Positions 12,601 to 25,492 of a stretch of DNA of 64,000 bases are shown piece after piece; position 1 is the stretch's first letter, and the number at the start of each line of letters is the position of its first letter. The position numbers and the translations under genes are program-made. This stretch comes from Crotophaga sulcirostris (taxonomy: Eukaryota > Chordata > Aves > Cuculiformes > Crotophagidae). The notes under the pieces are model-generated. The model saw only the letters and a list, made by a program, of their open reading frames with translations. It was not told where the DNA came from and made no database searches. The stretch covers positions 1-64,000 of the forward strand of contig VYZB01000279.1 of the NCBI GenBank assembly GCA_013397455.1, given 5' to 3'.

Positions 12601-13899
12601 AAAGTAAGATTCAAGATCCTCAATCAGTTACCCACTGCAGCACCGAGCAAAGTGATGCTTAAGTATTTGTAAAACTTGTGACTCAGAAACCAGATGGCAT
12701 TGTAAGAAGAACCTGTGCTTAACACAAACCGCATGCTTTTGTCCCAGCCAATTCAATGGAGCTTTTTCCAATATAACTGAGCACGGGAGTAACTCTCCTC
12801 TCTGAGTATAAATGAAATGAGTTTGGCTCTCCCACTATTTTATAAGGAAATAACAGAACAAAGGATTGCTGCAATGTGAGGGCATGAACCTTCATTTTCT
12901 CTCCAGTCCATGGAAACAGAAAAGAATTTCTTCTTGGCCTGCGATTGTCACTTCTGCAAGTCAAAACCCTTTGAGTTCCCACTGCAAGTAGTGGCAGTTT
13001 ACTCACCATTTTTGAGCTGCATGTGATACCCCAAAATGGGCTGCATTGTTGTAATGAAAAGCAGCCTGCCAACACAGAGGTCCTTCCAAAGTAGCCTGGC
13101 TGTTTTAAGAGGAGAGCAAACAACTGTGGAAATATTCCTGCACCTCTTCATGTTTCACCACAGGAGCAAAACAAGGCAGTGAAAACCACTGTCAAGTGTT
13201 TACAGAATGTGGCTTTTTGATGAAAATGATTGTCAGGTAGTAACTGTATCAAAATGTTAGCAGGAGATAGTGGGTTTTCTCAGTTTTTTTTGTTTGTTTG
13301 TTTCAGAGGCAGCTGGCAGCCTTAATTGGACTGAAGAAAAAGAAACAAAAATTCCTTTTCTCCTTTTGGTATTTGGGGGTGTAGATCATACAGTGTTTTA
13401 ACTCCATACCTCGCTGCCTAATTTTCCCTTATCAAAGTAAATGTAGCCAAAACTTCCTCTTAGTTCCCTTGCTGTGGAGCCGAATGCTGATTTGCTATCT
13501 GAAGGGATCTCAGGGTAAGTAGTTAAAAATGAGCTGGATTGCATTGCAAAAAAATCCATAAAACTTTCCAGGACTTAAAATCTCAGGGGGGTTAAATGTG
13601 TCGATTTAACTGAATTAAAAGCTGTCCCTTCCTCTCTGCTTGCCACCTACTAGAGTGCTGCAATTCAATGCACATAAGTGCAACAGGTTGGTGATGCTGT
13701 AAATATACATGTGTTTATAATGTTGCCACTGTATAAAAAATGCTTATCCTAAATCCAGAGGAAAGAGCCTCCGAATTGAATTAATTTTTACAGTCTATGT
13801 TCTTTTTTATGTATTAGATTTGGGCCGGTGTGCAGGATGGTGCAGGAATAGCTGGTCCTAGTGAGGAAGCGGCTGAGCACCTTCCCTAAGCACGCCCTG
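9651..13899. other. Unique non-coding stretch
   Basis: No gene is recognised. The longest open frame in the whole window (134 codons, 12719-13123 on the minus strand) lies here. Its translation has no motif I know, is Cys-, Ser- and Leu-rich in a way typical of random antisense frames, and has no flanking exon-like neighbours. One candidate conserved element (11770-11960) is listed separately. Confidence 0.65.
11770..11960. promoter_or_regulatory. Candidate conserved non-coding element
   Basis: This is a non-repetitive block with several developmental transcription-factor-like words close together: a forkhead-like aacaaaca (11826-11833), a SOX-like acaatgg (11883-11889), and TAAT-containing words such as ctaatttgc and aataattgcag. 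Individual motifs this short occur by chance. The clustering and lack of low-complexity sequence are the only direct grounds. Confidence 0.25.
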
Positions 13900-14300
13900 T
13901 GGTGAAGCCAATCTGGGCTTTATTCTTCTGAACTCTTCTGCACATCTCTCTCATTTCCTTCTGGAGAGGACTCACATTCTCCCTAGTTTTCCTTCCATCA
14001 CTGACATACCTATAGAAACTATTCTTGATGTCCTTGACATCCTTGGCCAGATTTAGCTCTATCAGGGCTTTAGCTTTCCTAGCCTGATCCCTGGCTGCTC
14101 CGACAGTTTCTCTGTATTCCTCCCAGGTTACCTGCCCTTGCTTTCACCCTCTGTGGGCTTCTTTTTTGTGTTTATGATTATCCACTTGTTCCTGGTTCAT
14201 CAATGCAGGCCTCCTGGTGTTTTTAGCTCACTTCCTCTTTGTTGGAGTGCATTGCTTCTGAGCTTGGAGGAGGTGATCCTTGAATATTCACTTCAGATAT
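13900..14300 (-). pseudogene. CR1 ORF2 fragment (endonuclease-RT linker), antisense
   Basis: Reading the minus strand gives, with frame changes, pieces typical of the CR1 ORF2 protein between the endonuclease and reverse transcriptase domains: IFKDHLLQAQ (about 14287-14258), a TRRPA-type segment (about 14215), VTWEEYRE (about 14130-14107), then [18 protein letters not shown] and [14 protein letters not shown] (about 14080-13980). At least one base is missing near the KKxxHRG segment, shifting the frame, so the fragment cannot encode a working protein. Homology fades below about 13965. The piece from 13805 to 13960 is CpG-containing and may or may not belong to the same insertion. It lacks the CR1 3' end, so it is either an internal fragment or a copy broken by later deletion. 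Confidence 0.85.
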
Positions 14301-17300
14301 TGCTGTTTAGTGGTCTAAGATGCAAATTTACAGTGTCCACCAATTACCATAGGAATACATCTCTTATCTATGTGCTTAAAAATCTAAAAATGTTTTCTGG
14401 GAAACTGAATGCCAAAACAGGTTATCACTTATCGAAGACCAAAACGCCTTTTGGTTTTTTGAACACAAATCTATAGGATTTAATCAAACTTACATTACAT
14501 TTTACCAGCTGTGTGTCCATACTACAAGCTTGCTGTGTGTGTTAAGTTTACTCTCCTTTAAAAATAAAGTTACCCTGAAGTCAATGAGTATATTGTGCTT
14601 GGTAATGCTTGAAAGTTTGCTTTCTGTCCCCATTAAGTGATAAAAACTTCAAACTGAAAAAAGCAAGATTTATTGTAGAGTTTGTTGTTTTGTTGAAGGA
14701 ACTAAAAAATAGGGGATGATAAGGAAGAGAGTGAAAAAGTGAGGTGGGCTAGAGAAATTCAAGCTTTTTGTAGTTTACACTACATGGCTCCAAAAAGATT
14801 TTTTTAATTTTTTTAAAATTTTTTTTTGTAAAGATAGGTTTGCCACCTGGACACCCTTTTCTGCAGAAATGCAGCAGAAGTTGAACACCCAACTCCACTT
14901 CTTCTTTGATGAGTGCATCTAAGTGCTTTACCATGCGTACACTACTTGCTGTGTTTTCTGGAATGATACCAAAGACACTTACAGGAGCATAAACCATGAT
15001 TTTAAACAGATTTTGTAAATCCAAATAAACTCCTCCATAAGTACAGGGGAATGTAATACTGCAGTATTCCTAGTGCTTATTTCAGTTTGCTGAAGTATCT
15101 TGTTGACTTAGAATTTTTCACTCTGTTTTGGTCTCATGAGTGATTTTTATGGTATTTAATAATTTTCTTAAATGTTGTTGGCAGAGGTGATTTGACACAG
15201 TGAATAGGCTCAATAAATCACAAAAAAAACCCACGTTGTTTTTTTCTATCTAATTCCTGTAGCTATGCAGAAAGAAAGGCAGGGATGAAGATGTAGTCAC
15301 CTGAGCAACTGTATTTTAGTCTGTAACTTCTACCCTCTCTCCTTTGTACTCTGGAGGGCTATTTCTAGAGTTATTGAAGAAAATCATGTTAAAAGTGAAC
15401 AGAAGTATATAATGGTTGAATAATCTCCGAGGCAAAGATTCTTCTGTCATCCTTTCTATTTTTGTAGAAACCCTTGCTGATTTACTTGCCAGATGAAGGC
15501 AGGCTTTCTGTTCTCTCTCCTGATCTTTTTAATTCAATCAGACAGCTTCGCTGTGTGGTTATGCACATGGGAACGCTAGACTGTAGACTCACACCTTGTT
15601 TGCAGTGGTTTCCTTGAATATCAACTCCTAGCTGATCCAGAGATACTATATGGAGCTTCAAGCCACAGGTACTTTTCTATGAAGCTGTTCAGCAAGTGTC
15701 TTTCCACAGAGTGTGAATGTTCTTGTGTATGCAAAGTGATAGGTGCTAAAGGGTTGTGGCTGTGAAATATCCTTTCTGTTGTACATGGGTGTAAGGCAAA
15801 GCAGTGGCAACTCCAACACAAAAAGCAGGATATTTTTAGTTTCAGGAAGAGCAGTGCAGTGTGTGTAACTGTTGTTAAAACAAAGGATAGGTCTTTGAAA
15901 TGCATAAGTGGACAGTTTATGTAAATCTTTAAAAGGTACAGGGTACACATCAGGCAAAATATTTTCTGGTAACGCTGTTGAATTTAGGGACTTCTTTGGA
16001 AAACAAAAGCAAGCTTTGGTCACCTTGGAAATTCTTATCTTATATTTCATAAAAGTGGTCTATAAAAGAACCTAATAAATATTTTACAGCAAATAAAAGG
16101 AGTAACAAAGCAATTGCAGCCCTCCATATTTTCCCATACTAATGGATTCAACCAAATCTGCAGTGTAATGTGAGTTACTGCTTCCACTGCACCTAAGCCA
16201 CTAGAGTTACAGCTCTTGACCTTTAAATGCTAGGAATAATAAAATACATTATTAACAAGTAGTCAATTAACAAATAAATGCCCCTCTCCTAAATCAAAAA
16301 ATAAAGGTTTCGAAATACTGCCACCTTCTGATAAGTTTGGGATGGAGAACTAAGTTACAAGGAATTTGTCAAAGCTTTTGTGAAGAGTATGATTTTATAA
16401 CATTAGAACCATGTTGCAGCATCTGTTTTGCAAGGCCAGGTTTCACTAAATGTGAGACTATGTATTCAGTAGTATAAAGAGATTAGGAAAATGCAGTATG
16501 ATTTCTTGCAAGTGATGGGAGAGCAGCAAACTTGTTTGAAGTAAGGAAAAACACGTAGGTGCATTACATGTCAGTTTCAGGATTTACAAGCACAAGAGTG
16601 TATGTTTTAAGTTACATAGTTGTTAAATACATTACAGAATTGCATCTAAAATGTTAGTATGAGCTGCAGGATGAACTTGGCCAGAAGAGAGGTATGTGTG
16701 CTTTGAGTCTTAGGGAAACAAACTCCCCTACTCCTGTGTAATATCTGTCTCCGACACAAATTTGTCCACAAAGGGTTAATTTACTTTACCATTTTTACTT
16801 TGCTAACATTCAGATGACACTTCTCTGCTTACCACCTTTGTGTATATTTTAATTATCCAGATGGTGTTTTATGTGTCCAGTCCCATATCATTACCACATT
16901 ACTTAAGCTTGGCAGTGACACTTAGAAATAACTTTCCCCAAGTTGGATTTTTCTTGCAAGGTTCATCCAGTTTCAGGTTTCCAACTGTCCTTTGTGGTGT
17001 AGTAACATATATTGTCTACCTAAGCGGCTCACATATCATTTAAATTTCCCTGATAGGGAAAGTCTGCTTGATAAAGAAAATAAGTGTTTAAAAGAACCAA
17101 ATAATAATACAAAATCTAAGTTAATGTGACCTTGAAGTTATCATTTTGAATTCTCAGAACTTAGGTAATCTAGAGGTTCTTAAATTTCCTTTGATTTACT
17201 TGAATCCCCCCAGGTTCTTTGTTGGGCTCCAGTGGGATTGGGGTGTCTGTGTCACACTCCCACCTGTGGGATTGTTATGGGCCAGACTGATGCCAAGGGC

Positions 17301-20300
17301 CTGGCTGATTAACTCCAAAGCTCAAAGCTGGTTAAGTGTTTTCTGTTTAGCTAAAGGAGCAGAGTCCTGCAGCCAGACTTGTACTGCAGTCTGGCTGGTA
17401 GTGGCAGGTGAATGTCAAGCTCTGTTATGCACAGAGGGAGCACCCTGGAGATGAAACCTGTTATGACCAGCATCGTGCCATTTGTGTCATTACAACTGAA
17501 AATAAGAGCTGTTTTCTAATCAGAAGGGTGAATAGGCATGACTCCTGAACACTTAACACAGCAGCTGGAGCTGTGCTGTCATCCCCAGATACTTATCTTC
17601 CTGGCTGATCTTGAAACAAGATGGGTTTCTTGTTACAATTTAATACATAAAAATTCTCTTCTGTTGAACAATTAAAATTTCATCTCTTGACATTCAAATA
17701 AGGGACTACCCCACAGCAGAGTTTTAGTGTTCACAGAATCTACTAGATGAAAACGACAAGCCACACAGTGAGATTTGGTAGCAATCTCCAGGTGTTTTTA
17801 AAACAGACCTTAACCATATGTACTGTGTGCCACTTCTGCTGTTTCATACTGAGCTCAGGAAAAGGCAAGTAACATAATTGCCTTCAGCAAAATTGTCAAA
17901 CAAGGAAACCTCTTAAAATTACGTAGAGGGGGAATGTAATGAGAGGCCTGGAAGGAAGAAGCTAAGAGAAAAATAAATTGTCAGGGAACATTAACATATT
18001 CTTTTAACCAGTCTTTTCACAGAAAAAAGAATGACCCAGAGGTTTGACCACTGTAGTTCTTTTTTTATTTTTTCAGTGAAGGGATTTTGTATGTGCTGCT
18101 GTGTATGAGAGAAATGCTTATTTCCCCTGTGTTATTTTACATTTCAGTTTGCAAGAGCAAGAGGAAGCTTTATTTAGCCTGTGGAGTCCAACCCCACAGT
18201 AATACAGCATATAAAACTTTCAAGAAGCGAAAGGCATACTGAGATCACATTTCAGATAGTTTTCAGGATAGCTCCTTGGCTGTTATAACGGTGTGTCATA
18301 CTAGACATAAATTATTAGAAAGCATTTGCTGCAGTCTGCATTCATATTACCTCCCAGGGACCTTTCAGACTGAATTTGTGGAGAGACATGTTTCCTGAAT
18401 ATTTCTTTCTAGAGAAGCTACAGATAGCAAGACAAATCAAGTTTTGATGAAATAATGACTCCTGATTTGACTTGCTGACTGGTACCTAAGAGTTTTTAGA
18501 AAGTGCATCCCGTAGGGGCAATTAGGGATAACTATCCACAAGAATATTTGTATCTTGCAGCAATTCCCACTGGAAGTGGAAGGATTGGTTTTGGCTTTAT
18601 GATAGAGACAGATGCTGCTGAGTAGCAACCACTTACCTGGTTCCTCTCTTGCAGCAGTATTATGGAGACATGGCACAGGAGTGAGAAGAGCCTTAAAGAT
18701 CTCCCATCTGTGAGTCAAAATCACCTTTAGGTAAGGGCAGGTATGGTCTTCTGGGCCTTACTGGTTTCATATAAACCTGCAAAATACAAATAAGTTACAC
18801 AATATTTGTAGTGGTTGTAGCTGTGTGCATCAAGGCTCTTGTTTCCATTTATTTGTTCTGGAAAGGGCTCTTCATCCCCTTTTTCACTGCAGCCCTTTCT
18901 GCTTGTGCTATAAGGCAGCCTTGCACATCAAGCAATTCACAGATCATATGCAGTAGAAAATATTTGTCCATAAGTTGTGGGTAGCTTGCTCTGGACATTG
19001 TAGATCCATCCTTTTCTTTTCTTTCCAAAGTTATTTTTGTCCTTTGAGGAAAAATCTTGTGTGAATCTAGAAGTGCCATCCATCCTGTGTCTTCTTATTC
19101 AGATACTAAGACCTCATCTGCCCCAGATGGGCATGGTTCTGACTCTGTATACCTCAAGACTGTGGGTGGTGTGAATCCCAGGTAACTTTGTGAATACAGG
19201 TAAAGCAAGGGAGCAGTGAGCACAGCTATATCCCCTTGCTTGGTCTGTGTTACTGGATCCAGTGGGGAAGTTGTAGCAGCCTGACTTTTCATAAAACCCT
19301 GCTGTGCACTGCTTTGTGCTTCTAGGTATATTATAATAACTTGGCCCTGTGTGATGGGGGAAGGAGTCTGATAGGAAAAGCTTTTAGTATGGAGATGTGT
19401 GAATAGAGGAATTTAATGATGAACAATAATGACCAGCACAGATGACATTTCTTGTAGTTAATAATAGCTACTGGTGTGAAAGACCCTGAGGCAGACCCTC
19501 AAGCTGCTAATCAAGCAAGTGAATTGCTAGGCTATTTAACCTGCGGTTCATTCCTAGCATAAATGGAGAGGCTATGAAAAATCTGAGCAAAATGTTTATA
19601 GGGACTTCGTGGGCTATGTGGGATTGCCAGCAATTTTGTATTTGAGATTGAAGCAGACTCCTCATGTTGGTAGTAGAATTTGCACCAACTCTTTAGGGTG
19701 ATACAGAACTGTAAGCATCACTTGCATTTTCTAGAGGAAAGAAAGTCTTATGCACCTGTGAAAATGTTAACAATTATGGTCAAATTTTGCAGTAGGTAGA
19801 TTATGGAGATTTCCACCCTTAGAGCCATGGAGACCTATGATAAATGGGAGCTGAAAGCCAGGTAAGGCTTACATGTTACAGTCTGAGCTGTGTAACTGTA
19901 TTTGAAGTAAACTGATTTTTGACTGAGAACATGGTTTCTGCAAGTCCTGACCACTTCATAATCTCAGTTTTGGCCAGTTTATCTGGGGGATATTCTTATG
20001 ACCCCTAAAAGTTCAGGCAAGCAAAAGCCAAAGCTTTGTTTTCGAAGGACTGATTAAAATACTCTACTGTTATGAACTTTGAATGAAGGTTGTTCCCAAA
20101 GGTTTTTTTCTGGTTACCAGCTCACCATAAAATCCATTATTGCCCACTTTCAGTCCTGACTGTCAAAACCCATTTGTGTCCACAGATTGCCAAGTGAATA
20201 ACTACAGAGAGAGAGAACTACAGATGTTGTTTATTGTGCTGAACACAGCGAGACACACTAACAAATCCACTGTAATAAGAAATAACCCACTACAGTAAGA

Positions 20301-20389
20301 GAAGAGTTTTTGCTCTTAAACAAATATCTTTAGGTTTCAGTCTGAAATACTACCTACTGTTGTGATTTCTGCATGGCTAGCAACTTTGC
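14301..20389. other. Unique non-coding stretch
   Basis: No gene, RNA gene or mobile element is recognised. Overlapping minus-strand frames at 15621-16050 (109 and 130 codons) arise from one stretch read in two registers and encode nothing familiar. Short A/T-rich runs occur (for example 14801-14828). Confidence 0.65.
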
Positions 20390-20940
20390 TGTATGACACA
20401 ACAAATCTCAGTGCAAAACAGCTGGGTTTATTCTCTACTAAAAATTGGACCTTCTGCACTACAGTGTAGAAGGGTTTCTGTGAGAAGGATGTTTGCCCTT
20501 GAACCAGCCAGGCTTGGAGGAATTTCAGGCATGCGGTGGAGGTTTGAGAAGAGAAAGCAAAGTGATAAGGCAGCAGCAGAGACAGGGGCAGGAGACGGAA
20601 GAAGCAGTGGGGAGAAGCGACGGGATGAACTACAGATGAATGATGTTAATTGTTCGCATGGACAAATTGTGAGAGGATGGACAATGGAATCACCTGTGGC
20701 TTGCAGGTTGTGTGGACACATGTACTCTCGGAAAAACGCTAGATAAAGTAGCATGGAAATAGAATAAAGGAGCTTTGACCATGCCTCTAGGAGGACTGAT
20801 CCTTGACTCCGGGACTCTTCTTACTACACTACAGCATATATTGGACCAAAGGAGTAGACTCGTCCCTGCCATTGGGTGTTCATGAAGCTCTACAGGCAGA
20901 GCTTTTGACACCATTTTATTCTCCACAGAGTCATCAGATT
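20390..20940 (+). mobile_element. Probable solo LTR of an endogenous retrovirus-type element
   Basis: This block stands out by composition. About nine CpGs fall between 20534 and 20861. A purine-rich, GC-richer region (20540-20630) precedes a polyadenylation signal AATAAA (20763-20768), and the segment 'gactccgggactcttctt' follows about 40 bases later. That order (U3-like promoter region, AATAAA, short R/U5-like segment with CGGGACTC-type sequence) is typical of avian LTRs. No gag, pol or env remnant, primer-binding site or second LTR is visible on either side, so it is most simply a solo LTR left by recombination. The exact TG...CA ends and the target-site duplication were not found, so both limits are approximate. 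The alternative is the 3' end of an unrelated repeat. The overlapping open frames of 108-117 codons are judged non-coding. Confidence 0.45.
20763..20768 (+). promoter_or_regulatory. AATAAA polyadenylation signal in LTR-like block
   Basis: A canonical hexamer in the position expected at the U3/R part of an LTR. Its use as a poly-A site is inferred only from that context. Confidence 0.4.
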
Positions 20941-23900
20941 TACAAGGCTACCATTAATACTGTATGTGTACTGACCTAAAACAAAAACCATGGGACAAGT
21001 TCTTAGCTGATGTGAAGAACTGCAAGACCACACATGATATTTAAAATGGTTCTTTACTGTCTCAAAGATATGACTGACTTTGACTTCATGTTAGATCCCT
21101 CATTTCTAGATGTCATCGGCCTCTGTCCAGGTTACTCTGTCTCCCTTTGCTCTCCCATCTTATCAGAACATCTTACTTAGTCTCTGCCTAGTTTTCTTCA
21201 TAAATTCTGCTCTCTCATTTCAACTGTTGATTCTTAGCACCTTGCTGAAATTCTAGTGGATATTTCTACTGGATGCATAGCACATCTCTGGCACCTTTCT
21301 GTACAAAGCCCCAACTGTAGTCTCCTTGCAAGGCATTTATTTGAGTGTTTTCTTGAAAATGAATGGACTTATAGATCCTCTTTAAGCATCTCTTTCAGCT
21401 GAGACCCTTGACAGTGTCCAGTATGATCAGTGTTATGTTAATGTGCAGCAGATACAGTTCAGCTCCATGCTTCAAAAACAAAATGATGTCCTAAATGTAT
21501 TAGGGACTGTGAATTAATTCCCGGGGGTTACAACTTTGTTCCTTCCTTCTGGGAAAGGACAGGCCTCTCTTCTCCTCATGGAACAGCAGTCACAGCACAT
21601 GGGACTGTTTGGGTGTATAGTGGGAGAGGCAGGAGGGCTAACAATTTAGGAGTTCTAAGTAGATGCTTGAACCTCTCAAACTGAACCCAAGACTAGAGGT
21701 TATGTGAGGGGCTGGGGAATATTTAAGCTTAGCAGGGTGATCTACTGTCAAATCTGCAAGTAAGGGGCGAGTATTTTAATAGGACAATCCTATGGAGAGA
21801 AGAGCTCTCTGAAGGTGAATATATTCCTTTATTAAAGTTTTGCCACTTGCATTCTTTTTTATGGCTCCAGGCAGGCCTCTTCTTCATTGTGGCCATACTT
21901 TTAAAATGACAGCTTGGAAAAGAAAACTAATATCTGTATGTAACCATGTCCTTACCCCCCTGCCTCATCTGTTCTTGTCCTGTCATCTTTCATACAAGTC
22001 TGATCTGTAATCCAGCACTGCTCCCTGTTCTTGAAGTTGGGTTCCCATTGCCATGAGATGGTGAGTGTGCCAGGGTGCTGCCATGGATCAGTTAGATGAC
22101 ACTTGGCAGGCATGTGCGTGTATGAGGCACTGCCACGAAGAGCCCAGATTCTTGAGTTGTTTGAATTGAACAAAACCAACGTGTAAGGAAGTGCAACATC
22201 CCTTGTTTCCTGTTTGCATGGCAGAAATGATGAGCTAGTGGCCTGGGAAGAGAAGAAAGGATGTTTTATTACCAGGTCTATATTAGGTGGGCATGGAAAA
22301 GAGTTGAACATCTATCATCATTCAGGGCTGAGAAATGCAAGTGCTGAGGCAGCCTGTTCATCCCCAGTCTCTCCATTCTGTCTGCTTCCAAAAGTGTGTT
22401 TGCGTTGGCACTGTAAGTAATGGTGTTAAAGAAAATGTAGGCTAATAACCTATAATCCCCCTTATTCAGAAAAAGCTTAAATCAGCCATAAGTCAACCCT
22501 AGGTCATCTCATGCAGTGGGTAAATTCGTATTCCTTAAAGAAATAAAGTGCCATCTGAAAGTCTGACACTGAGCTTTAAGAAAGCGATGTACTTAAACAT
22601 GTGGATAACTAACTACCTTATCCTGTAGTATAGGTATCAGCAATGACCTGGTATCTGACCTCTGCTTGGCCTGGGGGGATTTTTTTATCTGTTTGCTTGC
22701 TAAATTTTCTAGAAATGTCCCTGAAAGCTGATATAAAAGATTGATGGTGGATCTCTTAGGCACTTCTGTTCTGATAATTCTGAATCGCTGGTTCCAGTTA
22801 CTTGAACAGTTTGGCTGGTATCTCCTGTGTTTGGAGAGTAATAATCAGCTGTGAAAAAAAACCCAACCTATTCTTTAGCAGCTACTGCAGACTATGACCT
22901 TTTCTGACAGTGACTTCACTCAGTTAAATGATTAGTGTGTAGCCAAATTTTCAAAGGTGATATATTTTCCATTAATGACTGTCACAGAGCAATGAGTTTG
23001 ATTCCAGGTAGGTGCATTGTATCAGACTTACCTTATTATAGATTGTGGTGGGAAACACACTCTGCAGATGTGACTTACTGTGAATCAGTAGGTGGTAAAT
23101 TTGAGCATGCTGCATATCTGACCTGGTTACGAATATAGCAAATTTAAGGGCTAATGTGTTTACTGTAATAGCTAATCTGTCTAAACTGTCTCATGCAGGT
23201 AGTGAATCTGAGCTTGTATGTGATAGACCTGACCTGGTGAGCAGCATGTCTGACTCAGCAGCTGAATAACATTAGTCATTCTGAAATAGATCTTCTTCAA
23301 TGGAGAATATATATTCACACACATGCACACATTTATATTTTTTGTTTGCAGATGATTAAGCCCACACCAAAATGAATCAATCTTACTTAGTATGCAGAAG
23401 GATTTTTTTCCCGTAAATCATTTCTTTCACTTGAACATTATTTTACATATCAGCTGCTGGGATGCATTCAAAGCCTGACGGAAACCACTGACTTCTAAGT
23501 GCTTTAGATCAGGCCCTGTAAGCCAGCCCAGCCACTCAGTAGGCAAGACCAATGCAGGTAAAATCCGTTCCACATCTTTCTGTTCTGTGGTCCTGTAAGG
23601 CATATTAAAGCAGTACTTCTCTCTTTTCTTTGCCAGAAAGCTTTGTTGTATTTACCTTTGAATAAGGTGATATGAGAAACTAATAGTATTGAGGCTGATA
23701 GAGCCTATAGTTTTACTTCTACAATTGTGGGGGTTTTTTTTGTTTGTTTGTTTGTTTGGGTTTTTTTAAATGCATTGGTACTGGATAAAGCAAAACTGTG
23801 CAGGTGTGTGACCAGCAAAAGCTGTTTGCAGGCCTTTTGGGCTCTTAGCCAAGGGAACATTCCCAGCCCCTCAAAGAAGTAATTGGAACTGTTTTCTGAT

Positions 23901-25324
23901 CACTGCATGCTCTACTATCCCTGATATAATTTAGCCTTCTAGCTGGTTGGGGATCAGCACGTAGTATTTCAACAGCTCATGCTCTGCAGGATCACATATT
24001 TTTTCTTAAAAGAGCAAGATACTTGGCAACATTTGGAAGGCTGGCAATGCAGTGCTACAGGCTAGCTAGTGCTCAGTACCACAGGGCAGAGTTGGGGTTC
24101 AGCGTGTCCAGGACTGCACTTGAGACTAAGAAACAGCAAGAATATTGACATGTGGCTCAGAAGGGAACTGGGGCTGCCTCCCGAGCTGAGCCATAATTCC
24201 TAGAGGACCATAGGAGATCGAATGCTTATCTGTTGAGTTAGCAGAATGCCTAATGGGAAGGGAAACCAATCATCTGATTAGCATTGGCACCTTATCCTTC
24301 AATAGCAGGTTGCCTCAGGTGATGAGCACGGAGGAGCTGTTCATCCCTCACAGGTTTCATGTTCTGCTCCATTTAGCTTCTGCTTTGATTTGCTTCACTT
24401 ATTTCTCATTTGGTGGAAGACAGAATCAATAAATCTTGAATACAAGTTGCTCAACAGAGGTCTGCACTATTTTTATTCTCTGTGGGCGTGCATAGCTGCA
24501 CACCTGTCCACCTGTGCTATTAGCATGTTTACTCTAGATCTTGTGCTGCTTTTGATATCAATGGGAATACTGTCACTGCTGCTGGCTGATTTTGAAGAGA
24601 TGAGTCCCCACTGTGCTGATATCCAACTGTGCATGCTGTTGATGAAGACACATGAGTAACACCACAAGCCCAGAACCTGCCGTTCAAAATGCTGCGGGTG
24701 GCAGAACCCTTACTACAACACGGAGAATCACAAGCATTGGTTTATGTCACTCAGCCACTATGCTCCAAGTTCTCTTTTTTCTCATGTGATAAACGTAGGT
24801 TTTTTTATTCTGATTACCACATTAAAAAGATCTCTTCAAAGGACAAATGAAATGCTGCCTGAAACAGTGGGTTTCCTGTTCGCTCTTGCTCGCAGAAACT
24901 TCCTTTGCAGCTGGCTGAGAACTGTTTCAGTTCTGTTTAGTATGCAGTCATTCCCAAATAAAAGATACCCATGCTTTCTCTGTTAGTTTTGGATGAAACT
25001 AGGAATGGGAAACTGACCTACACCTTTCTTGAGTGTCCTGGTCTAGAATCCACTATGTGATGAGCAAATAGCACAAGTGAGATAATGCTGTGTGGGCCTT
25101 TTCTCTAAAAATCTGATCCTGAGTATTCAAAGGAAATCAGAGCTCTTCCTCTTAGGGAAAGCATGTGTCAGGAAGAGTAATGCACAGGTTGTTTAATCTA
25201 TATATCTTGGACTTTCCACTGTGGAATGGGGATGATTTGTGATACTGTTGAATCTCCAATGTTTATGGAAGTGGCAGCAGAGAGAGCCCTCTTGAGTTCA
25301 AAGCCTTTCTAACATTTGAACATA
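20941..25324. other. Unique non-coding stretch
   Basis: No gene is recognised. It contains the (GTTT)n tract at 23734-23767. The open frames here (for example 119 codons at 21952-22311, minus strand) have no recognisable domains. Confidence 0.65.
23734..23767 (+). repeat. T-rich (TGTT)n low-complexity tract
   Basis: Eight T, then four TGTT units, then GGG and seven T. Imperfect simple repeat. Confidence 0.85.
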
Positions 25325-25492
25325 ATACAGGTTGGAAGTGATCTCTGGCAGTCTCTGGTCCAACTCTTTGCTCAAAGTAAGTCCTATAAAAGCAGGTGGG
25401 TTGTGTCTTGTCCAGATGAGTTTTGAGATTTTCCCAAGAATGAAGATCCCTCAGCCTCCCTGGGTCCTTGTGCCAATGTTTGGTCACATTTA
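25325..25492 (-). mobile_element. CR1 LINE 3' end fragment, antisense
   Basis: The + strand shows the reverse complement of a CR1 3' region: 'acaggttggaagtgatctct' and 'ggtccaactctttgctcaa' (25327-25375), then 'cttgtccagatgagttttga' (25408-25427), then 'tgccaatgtttggtcac' (25471-25487). These match, in order, the CR1 segments around the 3' target-site motif, the 'ccaacccctgctcaaag' block and the 'tgttccagtgtttgaccac' block. It is moderately diverged and has no CpGs, so it is older than the copies at 1-217 and 61786-62005. The octamer tail is not recognisable. Confidence 0.85.

Noticed and set aside
12719..13123. Longest open frame in the window, 134 codons, minus strand
   Set aside because: The translation has no recognisable domain, signal peptide or homology. 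Length is within chance for 64 kb in six frames, and there is no promoter, CpG island or partner exon nearby.
15621..16050. Two overlapping minus-strand frames of 109 and 130 codons
   Set aside because: They are the same DNA read in two registers and both peptides are unfamiliar. Coincident openness in two frames reflects base composition and not coding.
20393..20754. Overlapping frames of 117 (+) and 108 (-) codons
   Set aside because: They fall inside the LTR-like block, whose GC-richer sequence has few stop codons. Neither resembles a retroviral protein.
21952..22311. 119-codon minus-strand frame
   Set aside because: No recognisable motif, no conserved-looking composition and no splice or promoter context.
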